Source: Actinoplanes utahensis
GTDB taxonomy: Bacteria; Actinomycetota; Actinomycetes; Mycobacteriales; Micromonosporaceae
Direction of reading: 5' to 3'
Length of the DNA stretch: 64,000 bases
NCBI RefSeq assembly: GCF_016862455.1
Contig: NZ_BOMZ01000037.1
Span: forward strand, 62,001 to 126,000
A program made the position numbers and the translations under genes. The notes beneath the pieces are model-generated. The model worked only from the letters and a program-made list of their open reading frames with translations, did not search any database and was not told the origin of the DNA. Each line of letters opens with the position of its first letter. Within the stretch, counting starts at the first letter, position 1. Shown here one piece after another: positions 24,504 through 33,569 of this stretch.

Positions 24504-24925
24504 CAGAGCACCTCCAGACGGCCCTCACGGATCGCCCGGTCGAGGCTCTCCCGCAGCTCGGGGCAGGTCGGGACGAGGGCGGCCGGCCGCCCGGCGGCGG
24601 TGGCGGCGAGCCGTTCGCAGGACCGCCCGGGCCATTGGACGCTCGTCTGCATCGCGCTGCGCCTGCCGGCCCGCACGGTCCGGCCGCATCCACCGCACCG
24701 CACGTCGGTCAGGCCGCCGTCCAGGTACTCCTGGCGCTCGTGCGGATCGGCCACCGCCGGGCCGGGCATCGTCACATCGGGAACTGCCGGGCCGGAGAAC
24801 GTCATATCGGGCGCCGTCGCTTCGGGCGCCGTCGCTTCGGGCGTCGTCGCTTCGGGCGTCGTCGCTTCGGGCGTCGCCGCTTCGGGCGCCGTCGCTTCGG
24901 GCGCCGCCGCTTCGGGCATCGTCAT
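24503..24925 (-). CDS. Small Cys-rich protein with PEAxx repeats, coupled to kshA and kshB
   Basis: A 140-residue protein I cannot name. Residues 4-38 are seven tandem five-residue PEA-x-x repeats, a flexible linker-like tail. Residues 72-140 look folded: RCGGCGRTV gives Cys77 and Cys80, then QTSVQWPGRSCERL with Cys103, TCPELRESLDRAIREGRL with Cys121. Four cysteines could hold zinc or an iron-sulfur cluster. Both ends overlap neighbours: ATGA with kshA upstream, TGATG with kshB downstream, so it is made together with the oxygenase and its reductase. A role as accessory or electron-transfer factor of KshAB is inference. Confidence 0.75.
   Translation of the reverse strand: MTMPEAAAPEATAPEAATPEATTPEATTPEATAPEATAPDMTFSGPAVPDVTMPGPAVADPHERQEYLDGGLTDVRCGGCGRTVRAGRRSAMQTSVQWPGRSCERLAATAAGRPAALVPTCPELRESLDRAIREGRLEVL
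24811..24915 (-). repeat. Seven tandem 15-bp units inside the small kshA-kshB linker gene
   Basis: Seven contiguous units like GCGCCGTCGCTTCGG, with variation at two positions, from 24811 to 24915. On the coding strand each unit encodes PEA-x-x, so the length is a multiple of three and copy-number change would keep the frame. Confidence 0.9.
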
Positions 24926-26049
24926 GAGGTCGCGGCCCGGGCCTGGTTGGCGGCGACCTCCGCCTCCCACGTCTCGACCGCCCGGGTGGTGTCGACCTCG
25001 AACTCGTAGCGCGCGACCATGTCGTCGGTGACATCCTCGACGTCGGTGTAGAACTGCTCGTACCACCGGCGGAGCTGGTAGACCGGGCCGTCCTCGGCGC
25101 AGAGCAGCGGGTTGTCGATCCGGGTCTTGTTCTTCCAGATCTCCACGTCCTGCAGGAACCCCACGCCGATGCCCTTGGCGAACTTGGCCGCCGCCTTCGC
25201 CGCCTGCTCGGTGCTGAGACCGGGCAGACGTTTCATGATCAGGCCCCACTGCAGCACGAACGAGTCCGGCGAGACCGGGTAGTGGCAGTTGATCAGCACC
25301 GATTCGATCGGGACGCCGTTCCAGTCGTTGTACAGATAGTCGATCATGTAGGACGGCCCGTAGTAGGCGGCCTCGGACCGCAGCGTCGACTCGCCGGCCT
25401 GGCTCGCGGTGCTCGGCACGTCGGGGCGGGGCCTGGTGGTCAGGAACTGCGCCGCCACATGGCCCTCCAGCACGTTCTTGAAGAACGTCGGGAAGGCGAA
25501 GTGGATGTAGAAGAAGTGCGCCATGTCCACGACGTTGTCGATGATCTCGCGGCAGTTCGCGCCGTCGATGCGCACCGAATCCCAGGTCCAGTCGCTCCAC
25601 TCGGCGGAGAACGCGCCCTCGATCCGCGGGATCGCCACCTCGGGCGGCGGCGGGTTGCCCTGCGGATCGTTCCAGACGAAGAGCTGCCGGTTCTGCTCGC
25701 AGGTGATCCACGAGCGGGTGCGGGCCCGCATCGGGACGCGATGCGCGTACGGCACCTCGACGCAGCGGCCGTCCCCCTGCCAGCGCCAGTCGTGGAACGG
25801 GCAGGCGATGGTGTCGCCCTTGATCGTGCCCTGGGTGAGATCGCCCCCCATGTGCCGGCAGTAACCATCGAGCACGCTTATCGCTCCGGTCGAGTCCGCG
25901 AAGACCACGAGTTTCGTGCCGAACGCCTCGATCGCGTGCGGCTGCCCGTCACGGAACGTGTCGGCCAGTCCCAGGCAGTGCCACCCCCGGGCGAACCTCG
26001 CCGGTGGCCTGCCGACGTCGATGGTGCGCGGCTGCTGGCTGATCCCCAT
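24922..26049 (-). CDS. kshA: 3-ketosteroid 9alpha-hydroxylase oxygenase KshA
   Basis: A 375-residue Rieske non-haem iron oxygenase that hydroxylates C9 and, with KstD, opens ring B. The Rieske centre is CRH (Cys64, His66) and CPFH (Cys83, His86). The mononuclear iron site shows NVVDMAHFFYIHF with His178 and His183. ATG 26049 is preceded by AGGAG; longer upstream reading frame would run across the KstR box and is rejected. The gene is divergent from hsaA with the palindromic KstR box between them. Confidence 0.95.
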   Translation of the reverse strand: MGISQQPRTIDVGRPPARFARGWHCLGLADTFRDGQPHAIEAFGTKLVVFADSTGAISVLDGYCRHMGGDLTQGTIKGDTIACPFHDWRWQGDGRCVEVPYAHRVPMRARTRSWITCEQNRQLFVWNDPQGNPPPPEVAIPRIEGAFSAEWSDWTWDSVRIDGANCREIIDNVVDMAHFFYIHFAFPTFFKNVLEGHVAAQFLTTRPRPDVPSTASQAGESTLRSEAAYYGPSYMIDYLYNDWNGVPIESVLINCHYPVSPDSFVLQWGLIMKRLPGLSTEQAAKAAAKFAKGIGVGFLQDVEIWKNKTRIDNPLLCAEDGPVYQLRRWYEQFYTDVEDVTDDMVARYEFEVDTTRAVETWEAEVAANQARAATS

Positions 26050-26070
26050 GTCCCGCTCCTGGTCCGTAGG

Positions 26071-26084
26071 TAGAACGTGTTCTA
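26071..26084. promoter_or_regulatory. KstR box between kshA and hsaA
   Basis: TAGAACGTGTTCTA is a fully palindromic match to TNNAACNNGTTNNA, 21 bp before kshA and 46 bp before hsaA. TAGTAT and TATAGA just after it may be -10 elements for hsaA. Both genes have a ribosome-binding site, unlike some other KstR targets here. Confidence 0.92.
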
Positions 26085-26130
26085 GTATAGAGGTCGCTCG
26101 ACACGCGGCCAACCAGCCTGGAGGGTTCTC

Positions 26131-27297
26131 ATGGAAGCGGTAGTCGCCGGAGTTCGAGAACTGTTACCTGTTCTGCGGGAGCGAGCACAGGAGACCGAGG
26201 ACCGCCGCGCCCTGGCCCCGGAGACCGTGAAGGCGCTCGCCGAGACCGGCTTCTTCCGGCTGCTGCAGCCGGCCCGCTTCGGTGGTCACGAGGCACACCC
26301 GCTCGCCTTCCTCACCGGCGTCCGCGACATCGCCGCCGCCTGCGGATCCACCGGCTGGGTCGCCTCGGTGATCGGCGTGCACAACTGGCAGCTCGCGCTC
26401 TTCCCGGACCGCGCCCAGCAGGACGTCTGGGGCGGGGACACCGGCACCCGGATGTCGTCGTCCTACGCGCCCACCGGCAGGATCACGGCGGTCGACGGCG
26501 GCTATCTGGTGAACGGCCGCTGGAGCTTCTCCTCCGGCTGCGACCACGCCACCTGGGTGCTGCTCGGCGGCATCGTCCCGCCCGGCGACGACGGCACGCC
26601 CGCCGATTTCCGCACCTTCCTGCTGCCCGCCTCCGATTACACCGTCGAGGACGTCTGGCACACCGTCGGCCTGCGCGGCACCGGCAGCAACGACATCGTC
26701 GTCACCGACGCGTTCGTGCCCGCGTACCGGTCGCTCAGTTTCAACGACACCGCGCGCTGCGTCTGCCCCGGCCAGGAGCAGAACCCGGGACCGCTCTACC
26801 GGATCCCGTACGCGTCGATCTTCTCCTATGCCATCACCACCCCGATCATCGGCATGGCCACCGGCGCCTATCAGGCCCACGTCGAGCACACCCGGTCCCG
26901 CGTCCGCGCCTCGTACGTCGGTGTCAAGGCCGCCGAGGACCCGCACTCGCAGGTGCGGATCGCCGAGGCGGCGAGCGACATCGACTCCGCCTGGCTCGCC
27001 CTCCAGGCGAACATGCGCGAACTCATGGACCTGGCCACGGCCGGCACGAAGCTCCCGATGCCGCTGCGCCTGCGGATCAGGCGTGATCAGGTCCGCGGCA
27101 CCGAGCTCGCCATCCGCGCCGTCGACCGCCTCTTCGAGAACTCCGGCGGCCGCGCCCTCGCCGTCGGAACCCCGATCCAGCGCTTCTGGCGGGACGCCCA
27201 CTCCGGCCGGGTGCACGCGATCAACGACCCGGAACGGGCCCTGTCCATGTTCGGCCGCGGCGAGTTCGGCCTGCCCCTCAACGACGCGATGGTCTAG
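26131..27297 (+). CDS. hsaA: 3-HSA hydroxylase oxygenase HsaA
   Basis: A 388-residue flavin-dependent monooxygenase of the acyl-CoA dehydrogenase fold (group D), which hydroxylates 3-HSA to the catechol 3,4-DHSA using reduced flavin from HsaB. Features are FFRLLQPARFGGHEAHPL, ACGSTGWVASVIGVHNWQLALF, GRWSFSSGCDHATWVLLG, WHTVGLRGTGSNDIVV and FWRDAHSGRVHAIND near the C-terminus. ATG 26131 follows GGAGGG. It starts the hsaA-hsaD-hsaC-hsaB operon, in the same order as in mycobacteria, behind a perfect KstR palindrome. Confidence 0.95.
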   Translation: MEAVVAGVRELLPVLRERAQETEDRRALAPETVKALAETGFFRLLQPARFGGHEAHPLAFLTGVRDIAAACGSTGWVASVIGVHNWQLALFPDRAQQDVWGGDTGTRMSSSYAPTGRITAVDGGYLVNGRWSFSSGCDHATWVLLGGIVPPGDDGTPADFRTFLLPASDYTVEDVWHTVGLRGTGSNDIVVTDAFVPAYRSLSFNDTARCVCPGQEQNPGPLYRIPYASIFSYAITTPIIGMATGAYQAHVEHTRSRVRASYVGVKAAEDPHSQVRIAEAASDIDSAWLALQANMRELMDLATAGTKLPMPLRLRIRRDQVRGTELAIRAVDRLFENSGGRALAVGTPIQRFWRDAHSGRVHAINDPERALSMFGRGEFGLPLNDAMV

Positions 27298-27343
27298 CCG
27301 TGACCGACCGCACCGCAGCGAAGCAAGGGCCGGGCAGGCATGA

Positions 27344-28162
<819 letters not shown>

Positions 28163-28245
28163 CTGCCCTCTACCTTCCCTAGCGCGTTCGCACACCTGTT
28201 CGGTTCTGTCCGTACCAAGATTCGTTCCACGAGAGGGGACCGCTC

Positions 28246-29154
28246 GTGAGCAGCCTCATCCGATCCCTCGGCTACCTGCGCGTCGAAGCGACCGACCCGG
28301 CCGCCTGGCGCGAGTTCGGCGTCAAGGTCCTCGGCATGGCCGAAGGCCGCGGACCCGATCCGCAAGCCGTCTACCTGCGGATGGACGACCTGCCCGCCCG
28401 GATCGTGGTGACCGCCGGCGAACGGGACCGGCTCGCCGCCTCCGGCTGGGAGGTCGCCGACCCGTCCGCGATGACCCGGCTCGCCGCGGTCCTGGAGGAG
28501 TCCGGGACCGCGGTGAAACCGGCCGGCGCCGACGAGCTGGCCGACCGCCGCGTCTCCCACCTGATCAGCGCCGACGACCCGGCCGGCAACCGCCTCGAGT
28601 TCTTCTGCGGCGCCGACCTGGACACCCGCCCGTTCTCCGCCCCGTACGGCACCCGTTTCGTCACCGGCGTCCAGGGGATGGGCCACGCCGTCCTGCCGGC
28701 CCGCGACGACGCCGCGTCCCTGCGCTTCTACACCGAGGTTCTCGGCTTCCGCCTGCGCGACACGATGCGCCTGGTCCCGGAACACCTCGGCCTGCCGTCC
28801 GGCGACCGGCCACTGTGGATGCGGTTCCTCGGCTGCGGGCCCCGTCACCACAGCGTCGCCCTCGCTCCGATCCCCGCCCCGACCGGCCTGATCCACCTGA
28901 TGATCGAGACCGAGACCCTCGACGACGTGGGCCGCGCCATCGACCGCTGCGCCCGCCACGAAGCCCCGATGATCTCCACGCTGGGCCGGCACGCCAACGA
29001 CCACATGGTCTCCTTCTATGTGCGTACGCCGAGCGGCTTCGACATCGAGTACGGCTACGGCGGCCGCACCGTCGACGACGACACCTGGGTCGCCCGCCAC
29101 ACCGCCGCCCACAGCCTGTGGGGCCACCGCTTCACCGCCGGCGGCGGCCATTGA
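28246..29154 (+). CDS. hsaC: Extradiol catechol dioxygenase HsaC
   Basis: A 302-residue type I (vicinal oxygen chelate) extradiol dioxygenase that opens the A ring of 3,4-DHSA. Two VOC modules are visible (residues about 1-135 and 140-290). The Fe(II) ligands are His147 (GMGHAVLPARD), His202 (RHHSVALAP) and Glu268 (GFDIEYGYGG). The start is GTG 28246 with GAGAGGGG upstream. The 83-bp gap after hsaD contains no clear operator. Its stop overlaps the TTG start of hsaB. Confidence 0.95.
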   Translation: MSSLIRSLGYLRVEATDPAAWREFGVKVLGMAEGRGPDPQAVYLRMDDLPARIVVTAGERDRLAASGWEVADPSAMTRLAAVLEESGTAVKPAGADELADRRVSHLISADDPAGNRLEFFCGADLDTRPFSAPYGTRFVTGVQGMGHAVLPARDDAASLRFYTEVLGFRLRDTMRLVPEHLGLPSGDRPLWMRFLGCGPRHHSVALAPIPAPTGLIHLMIETETLDDVGRAIDRCARHEAPMISTLGRHANDHMVSFYVRTPSGFDIEYGYGGRTVDDDTWVARHTAAHSLWGHRFTAGGGH

Positions 29155-29738
29155 GCACCGGCGTCTCTCCGGTGGCGGGCGACCCGATCCCGCGCGAGCG
29201 GGGCAGCCGCGACTTCCGGCGTGTGTTCGGGCACTTCGGCACCGGCGTCACGGTGATCACGACAGCCGACGCCGAAGGCCCGGCCGGTTTCGCCTGCCAG
29301 GCCTTCGCGCCACTGTCGCTGGACCCGCCGCTGGTCCTCTTCTGCCCGCGGAACGGCTCCGAGACCTGGCGCCGCATCGCCCGCACCGGATTCTTCTGCG
29401 TCAACATCCTCGCGTCCGACCAGCGCGACGTCTCCCGCCTCTTCGGCACCCCCGGCGCCGACCGTTTCACGGCGGTGGAGTGGTCTCCGGCGCCCTCCGG
29501 CGCCCCCGTCCTGGCCGGCGCCCTCACCTGGGCCGACTGCCGCCTGGCGGACGTCCACCCCGGCGGCGATCACGCCATCGTCACCGGTGCGGTGACCACC
29601 CTCGGCCGGTGCCGCGACATCGCCCCGCTGCTCTTCCACCGCAGCCGTTACACCACCACCGCACCGGCCTCGCCGTACGAGCCGCCCGAGGTCGTCGACA
29701 CCCTCCTCTCCTGGCCCCGCCACACCGACTGGATCTGA
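29151..29738 (+). CDS. hsaB: Flavin reductase HsaB
   Basis: A 195-residue flavin reductase of the HpaC/FMN-split-barrel family, supplying reduced flavin to HsaA. Motifs: FRRVFGHFGTGVTVITTAD, GFACQAFAPLSLDPPLVLFCP, FCVNILASDQRDVSRLFG and DCRLADVHPGGDHAIVTGAV. TTG 29151 overlaps the hsaC stop (TTGA); the conserved part begins at about residue 18, so a start at GTG 29172 would also suffice. It is the last gene of the operon. The 82 bp after it hold nothing clear. Confidence 0.93.
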   Translation: MSTGVSPVAGDPIPRERGSRDFRRVFGHFGTGVTVITTADAEGPAGFACQAFAPLSLDPPLVLFCPRNGSETWRRIARTGFFCVNILASDQRDVSRLFGTPGADRFTAVEWSPAPSGAPVLAGALTWADCRLADVHPGGDHAIVTGAVTTLGRCRDIAPLLFHRSRYTTTAPASPYEPPEVVDTLLSWPRHTDWI

Positions 29739-29820
29739 TGGATGACGGGCCGGCGGGCGCCGGCACGATCAGCGGCGAGTCAGTGCGTCGGATCCTGGCC
29801 GAAGCCGGCGATGTGCGACG

Positions 29821-30792
29821 TCACTTCAGCGGGTCCCAGGACTTCCCGAACCAGCGGCGCATCGATTTCGCCAGGTGTCGGTGTTCGGATGCCCATACGT
29901 CGTCGAAGAGGAACAGCTGCAGGTAACCGAAATCGTCGTCCATGTGGAGCACCGCCTGCGCCAGGTGTTCGGCGACCTCGACCCGACCGAGCGCGGGCCG
30001 GCGTTCGCCGAGCGGACCAGGAATGCTCTCCTGGCCTGCGGCACGCGCCGTCACCGACCGGACGACCCGGTGCGCATCCTCGTGGTCGCCGTCCAGGCCG
30101 TGCAGGTCGGGCGCCTCATCGTCCCAGGCTCCCCATCGGTTCATCCGGTCCAGAGCTCCGGCGAGGTCGTCGTCGGGGCCGATGCAGCCGCGCAGCAGGG
30201 TCAGCTCCTCAGGCCATGTGCCGGCGGTGCGGAGCCAGCCGGCCAGTTCCGGGAGCCGGACGCCGGGGACGCGGATCACCGTGCCCGGCGTGTCCCAGTC
30301 CGCCGCGAGAATCGGTGAGATCGCGATCGTGGTGACCGGCTCGTCGTGGCCGGCGGTGGCGGCGGTGTGCGCGGGCAGCGGCCACTGTCCGTGGATGGGG
30401 TAGGCAAGCCGTGCCGGACGCTCGGCGGCGAGGGCGTGATCGAGGAAGAAGTAGGCCAGGGGCACCTCGTCGTCGTCGGTCAGAGCCCGGACGCTGTGGT
30501 CGTCGACGATCACCTGCCCTTCCACGTACAGATGCTTCTTCAGGTGTTTGCGCAACTCGGCCATGGTGTTCGGCTCGGGCAGGGAGCGCTTGCCCACTTC
30601 GTCGAAGATGGAGTCCAGGCCGTAGACGTCGACGCCCAGCTCCGCCTGCAGCCAGGCCCTCGGGTCGGGGACCGCCTCGGCCCAGCCTCGGCGGAACCAG
30701 TCGAGCACCGATGCGTCGGGCAGCTCACGGACGTGTTTGCCGAGCACGCCGTGGTAAGGCGACCGATAGACGAACCAGATCATGCGGCTCAT
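29821..30792 (-). CDS. Hypothetical protein, 323 residues
   Basis: I do not recognise this protein. It begins MSRMIWFVYRSPYHGVLGKHVRELPD after a good ribosome-binding site (GGAGGTGCAGG), which decides the start against a longer frame. It is rich in Trp, His and Asp, without signal peptide or membrane helix. Blocks that look folded are VLDWFRRGWAEAV, WLQAELGVDVYGLDSIFDEVG, VPLAYFFLDHALAAERPARLAYPIHGQWPL and DDDFGYLQLFLFDDVWASEHRHLAKSMRRWF. It is convergent with hsaB and divergent from the sigma-factor gene, which gives no strong functional hint. Confidence 0.65.
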   Translation of the reverse strand: MSRMIWFVYRSPYHGVLGKHVRELPDASVLDWFRRGWAEAVPDPRAWLQAELGVDVYGLDSIFDEVGKRSLPEPNTMAELRKHLKKHLYVEGQVIVDDHSVRALTDDDEVPLAYFFLDHALAAERPARLAYPIHGQWPLPAHTAATAGHDEPVTTIAISPILAADWDTPGTVIRVPGVRLPELAGWLRTAGTWPEELTLLRGCIGPDDDLAGALDRMNRWGAWDDEAPDLHGLDGDHEDAHRVVRSVTARAAGQESIPGPLGERRPALGRVEVAEHLAQAVLHMDDDFGYLQLFLFDDVWASEHRHLAKSMRRWFGKSWDPLK

Positions 30793-30941
30793 CCTGCACC
30801 TCCGGTACGACGAACGCGCCCGCCGACGCCGGCATGTGCGTACGTCAGGTGGGCGGTCAGCGGCGAAGATTTCCGTCGCAACCGCTGAACCTCCGCTGTT
30901 GCCCGGGAGTAGATAGGGCGGCTCACAGAAAGGGGGTTGCG

Positions 30942-31439
30942 ATGACCGACGCCGGTTGGAAGCACGACTACGCGGAGTACTTCGCGGCACGTGCCACAGG
31001 ACTGCGCCGTCTGGCATACGGGTTATGCGGTGACTGGCACCAAGCCGAGGATCTGGTACAGGCCACATTCCTGCAGCTCTACCGGCACTGGCGGCGCATC
31101 CGAACAGAGACGGTGGACGCGTACGCCCGCCGAACATTGGTGAACGCGTTTCTCACCGACCGGCGTAACCGGCGCCGCGAGGCTGTTTCGGCGGCGCCCC
31201 CGGATCGGGCGGCGCCGTGCACCGACCCGTCACAGGCGATGGACTTGAACCGGGCCCTGGCCGGCCTGCCGCCACAGCAACGCGCCGCAGTGGTGTTGCG
31301 CCACCTGGAAGACCTGCCGGTAGCCGAGGTGGCAGCGCTGCTCGGCGTTGCCGAAGGCACCGTCAAAAGCCAGACAGCGCGCGGCGTCCAAGCCCTGCGC
31401 GCTGTCCTGGTGCCCGCTCTGCACACCAAGGAGGCTTGA
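30942..31439 (+). CDS. ECF sigma factor (SigE-like family)
   Basis: A 165-residue extracytoplasmic-function sigma factor. Region 2 is at about residues 10-75 (LRRLAYGLCGDWHQAEDLVQATFLQLYRHW) and region 4 at about 105-160 (LAGLPPQQRAAVVLRHLEDLPVAEVAALLGVAEGTVKSQTARGVQALR). There is no C-terminal extension. ATG 30942 follows AGGGGG. The next gene starts 2 bp after the stop and encodes a single-pass membrane protein, likely its anti-sigma factor. A GAACC element lies upstream at about 30886, but I cannot define a -10 partner, so autoregulation is only a guess. Confidence 0.88.
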   Translation: MTDAGWKHDYAEYFAARATGLRRLAYGLCGDWHQAEDLVQATFLQLYRHWRRIRTETVDAYARRTLVNAFLTDRRNRRREAVSAAPPDRAAPCTDPSQAMDLNRALAGLPPQQRAAVVLRHLEDLPVAEVAALLGVAEGTVKSQTARGVQALRAVLVPALHTKEA

Positions 31440-31441
31440 AG

Positions 31442-32212
31442 ATGGACGACAATCTCGTCCGTGACGCCCTTCGCGCTCACGTCACCCAGAGCGAACCCCC
31501 GTTGGGGCTGTCCAGCGCCGGGCTGCTGGACGCGGGCCGTCGAGCCCGTCGCCGCCGAGTCCTGGCAACCACCGCCGCCACATTGTCCGTGATGGTGGCG
31601 GCTAGTGGCGCGCTGCTGCTGCATCGTCCGGCGTCGGTGCAGCAGGCAAGTCATGAGGTGGCGAGTCTGGAGTGCCCGGACGTACTGACCGCCCGCACCC
31701 CCCTCCGGGATCCGGAAGCAGCCGCCGCCCGGGTCACCTGCTACCTCGCCGAAGCCACCACCAAGCTGATGCCCCAGGCGACGTTCCGCCCCAATGAGGC
31801 CCGCGCCGGCACGAAACCCCTGGTAGCCAAGACCAACGGTGATGAGATCTCCGCATCCGCGACGGTCGTCGACGCCGGCGGCACCGGCAGTGTCGTCGTG
31901 ATGGTCAGGCGCGACACCACCCCCCGCGACGAGATCCTCGCCCGCTGCGCCGATGAGCATGCCAAAGCTTCGTGCCGGACCCGGCCGGGCAGCGAGACCC
32001 TCACCGAGGTCTACGACTTCGGCGCCCAGGCCAACGGGGCGCACACCGTGACGGTGTACGCGTACACGGGTAGCACGCTGGTCGTGGCCACCACGGCCAA
32101 CCGGGTCGAGTCGGCGGACGACACCGCGCCGGCGACCCGAACAGACCCGCCGTTGACCACTGACGCCCTCGTCACCCTGGCCAGCGATCAGGCCCTGGTG
32201 CTCTACCCCTGA
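31442..32212 (+). CDS. Membrane-anchored protein, putative anti-sigma factor
   Basis: A 256-residue protein with a short cytoplasmic part (residues 1-40, MDDNLVRDALRAHVTQ and an Arg-rich stretch RRARRRRV), one membrane helix (about 41-61, LATTAATLSVMVAASGALLL) and an outside domain of about 190 residues with three cysteines. This topology and its place 2 bp after a SigE-like sigma gene match the usual partner proteins of such factors. It lacks a zinc-binding HxxxCxxC motif, so it is not a classical ZAS anti-sigma protein. Function is inferred from context. Confidence 0.6.
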   Translation: MDDNLVRDALRAHVTQSEPPLGLSSAGLLDAGRRARRRRVLATTAATLSVMVAASGALLLHRPASVQQASHEVASLECPDVLTARTPLRDPEAAAARVTCYLAEATTKLMPQATFRPNEARAGTKPLVAKTNGDEISASATVVDAGGTGSVVVMVRRDTTPRDEILARCADEHAKASCRTRPGSETLTEVYDFGAQANGAHTVTVYAYTGSTLVVATTANRVESADDTAPATRTDPPLTTDALVTLASDQALVLYP

Positions 32213-32272
32213 CAGACACGTCGACACCGCACCGCCGATGAGCGTGGCAATGCCGGGAACGCGGCTCCGGGG

Positions 32273-33082
32273 TCAGGCGTAGCTGTAGTTCAGGGCGCTG
32301 ATGTCGTGCACCGCCAGAGGACTGCGGCCGGCCCCGAACGGACGCATCGTCTCGTTGTTGTCGACGACCCCGGACGTCGTCCCGGTCCGTGGCTGGTAGG
32401 TGTCGAGGCCGCGAACGGTCTGCCAGAGCCACCAGAGCCGGTCGATGTTGCAATGGTGCAGCCAGAAACAGGGGTCGTTGGGGGCCTCGCGGGTGCCCAT
32501 GTGGCCGCCGACGTAGTTGTGCACGCGGTTGTGCAGCTCGATCTCGTTGCGGTTGCGGTAGCTGTTCGACACCGTCGAGTTCCAGGGCGACTGGTCGTAG
32601 ACGGTGCGGCTCTGCACAGTGCTGACCTGGGAGGCAGTGGGGCGGGTGGCGTTCTGGCCGACCCTCCGCTGGAGGAAGCTGGTGGCGATGCTGCTGCGAT
32701 AGAGCGACCAGCCCCAGGCGGGGCTGAAGTTGCCGCTGGAGACGCTGCCATTGGTGACCGAGCCGAGGAAGTCGCTCGTGAAGGGCAAGGTGGAAACGGT
32801 CCAGTCCCAGTACGGGATGAAGATTCCCGGGTTGCCGCTGACCGTCTGGAGGTCGAGTTCCAGCAGGCGCAGGTATTCGCGGTGCCACGGGAAGAACGAC
32901 GGGGATTGGTGGGCGTGGCTGATGTTGTCGGTGGTGCGGGCGAAGAAGGTGATGTGCTGGTCGATGTACCAGTTGTAGTTGCGCCCGTTGGCGGAGGTGG
33001 TCTTGAACTGACGGAGAGCGTTGGCGAAGGCGGTCTTCTCCGCGCTCGTCATGGCAGTGAAGTTCTTGCGTACGACGGCCAT
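32273..33082 (-). CDS. melC2: Tyrosinase (MelC2-like)
   Basis: A 269-residue type-3 copper oxidase that oxidises phenols to o-quinones and leads to melanin. The CuA ligands are His43, His58 and His67 (FFPWHREYLRLLE); the CuB ligands are His184 and His188 (LHNRVHNYVGGHMG) and His210 (FWLHHCNIDRLWW). The spacing matches Streptomyces tyrosinase. It has no signal peptide, as expected for MelC2, which is exported in complex with MelC1. The MelC1-type gene is 40 bp upstream in the same direction. Confidence 0.94.
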   Translation of the reverse strand: MAVVRKNFTAMTSAEKTAFANALRQFKTTSANGRNYNWYIDQHITFFARTTDNISHAHQSPSFFPWHREYLRLLELDLQTVSGNPGIFIPYWDWTVSTLPFTSDFLGSVTNGSVSSGNFSPAWGWSLYRSSIATSFLQRRVGQNATRPTASQVSTVQSRTVYDQSPWNSTVSNSYRNRNEIELHNRVHNYVGGHMGTREAPNDPCFWLHHCNIDRLWWLWQTVRGLDTYQPRTGTTSGVVDNNETMRPFGAGRSPLAVHDISALNYSYA

Positions 33083-33122
33083 CGGTCAGTCGCCTTTCTG
33101 TCAGGGAGCGAGGTTGCCGGCG

Positions 33123-33569
33123 TCAGTGGGTGTGGGCTTTTGCGGCCTCGTCACTGAGTTCCAGGTCCCCCAGCATGTCGACAACCTTCTTCGCCAGTTT
33201 CTTGAGACCCTCCTTGTTCTTGTCGTTGTCGATCTCGACCGGGTCGTAATGGTTGACAGCGCTGATGTAGGCGTTCGCCACATACGGTTCGGAGCCGTCC
33301 TCCGGAATGAACAGGGTGCTGATTACGGTGAGGGCCAGCTTCTTGTTGTTGATGTGCAGTTCGTCCTTGCCGCCGGCGTTGTGCTTGCCCTTGATCTTCT
33401 TTCCTTTGTAGGTCTCCTCGAAGTCCCGCGGATCGGCGGCGGCGGCTTTCTCCCCGCCCACGGCGGAACCCGGGCCGGCCACGGCCTGGATTCCGACCAC
33501 GGCGGTTGCGGCGGTGACGGCGCCTGCCGCGCTGTAGCGCAGGACGTCGCGGCGTTTCATGTCAGTCAT
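33123..33569 (-). CDS. melC1: Tyrosinase copper chaperone (MelC1-like)
   Basis: A 148-residue Tat-exported helper of tyrosinase. The signal peptide has the twin-arginine motif MKRRDVLRYSAAGAVTAATAVVG. The mature part carries the MelC1 pattern FEETYKGKKIKG, then DELHINNKKLALTVI and ISAVNHYDPVEI, and a closing amphipathic helix (LKKLAKKVVDMLGDLEL). The His-rich loop of the Streptomyces protein is missing here; only HNAGGK and a C-terminal HTH remain. MelC1 delivers copper to MelC2 and carries it out of the cell. The start at ATG 33569 keeps an intact RR signal. Confidence 0.85.
   Translation of the reverse strand: MTDMKRRDVLRYSAAGAVTAATAVVGIQAVAGPGSAVGGEKAAAADPRDFEETYKGKKIKGKHNAGGKDELHINNKKLALTVISTLFIPEDGSEPYVANAYISAVNHYDPVEIDNDKNKEGLKKLAKKVVDMLGDLELSDEAAKAHTH

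Noticed and set aside
24811..24915. Short regular repeats that could suggest a CRISPR-like array
   Set aside because: Units are contiguous 15-mers without spacers and encode an in-frame PEAxx tract. The 52458-52609 repeats likewise have no spacers.
28163..28245. A KstR or KstR2 box in the hsaD-hsaC gap (ACCAAGATTCGT)
   Set aside because: Only one half-site resembles KstR2; the second half does not fit, and the gene order supports one hsaA-D-C-B transcript.
29738..29926. A 62-codon plus-strand frame beginning MDDGPAGAGT directly after hsaB
   Set aside because: More than half overlaps the convergent 323-residue gene, and the last part becomes Arg/Ser-rich as in antisense DNA. The first 25 codons could be a remnant, but I cannot support a gene.
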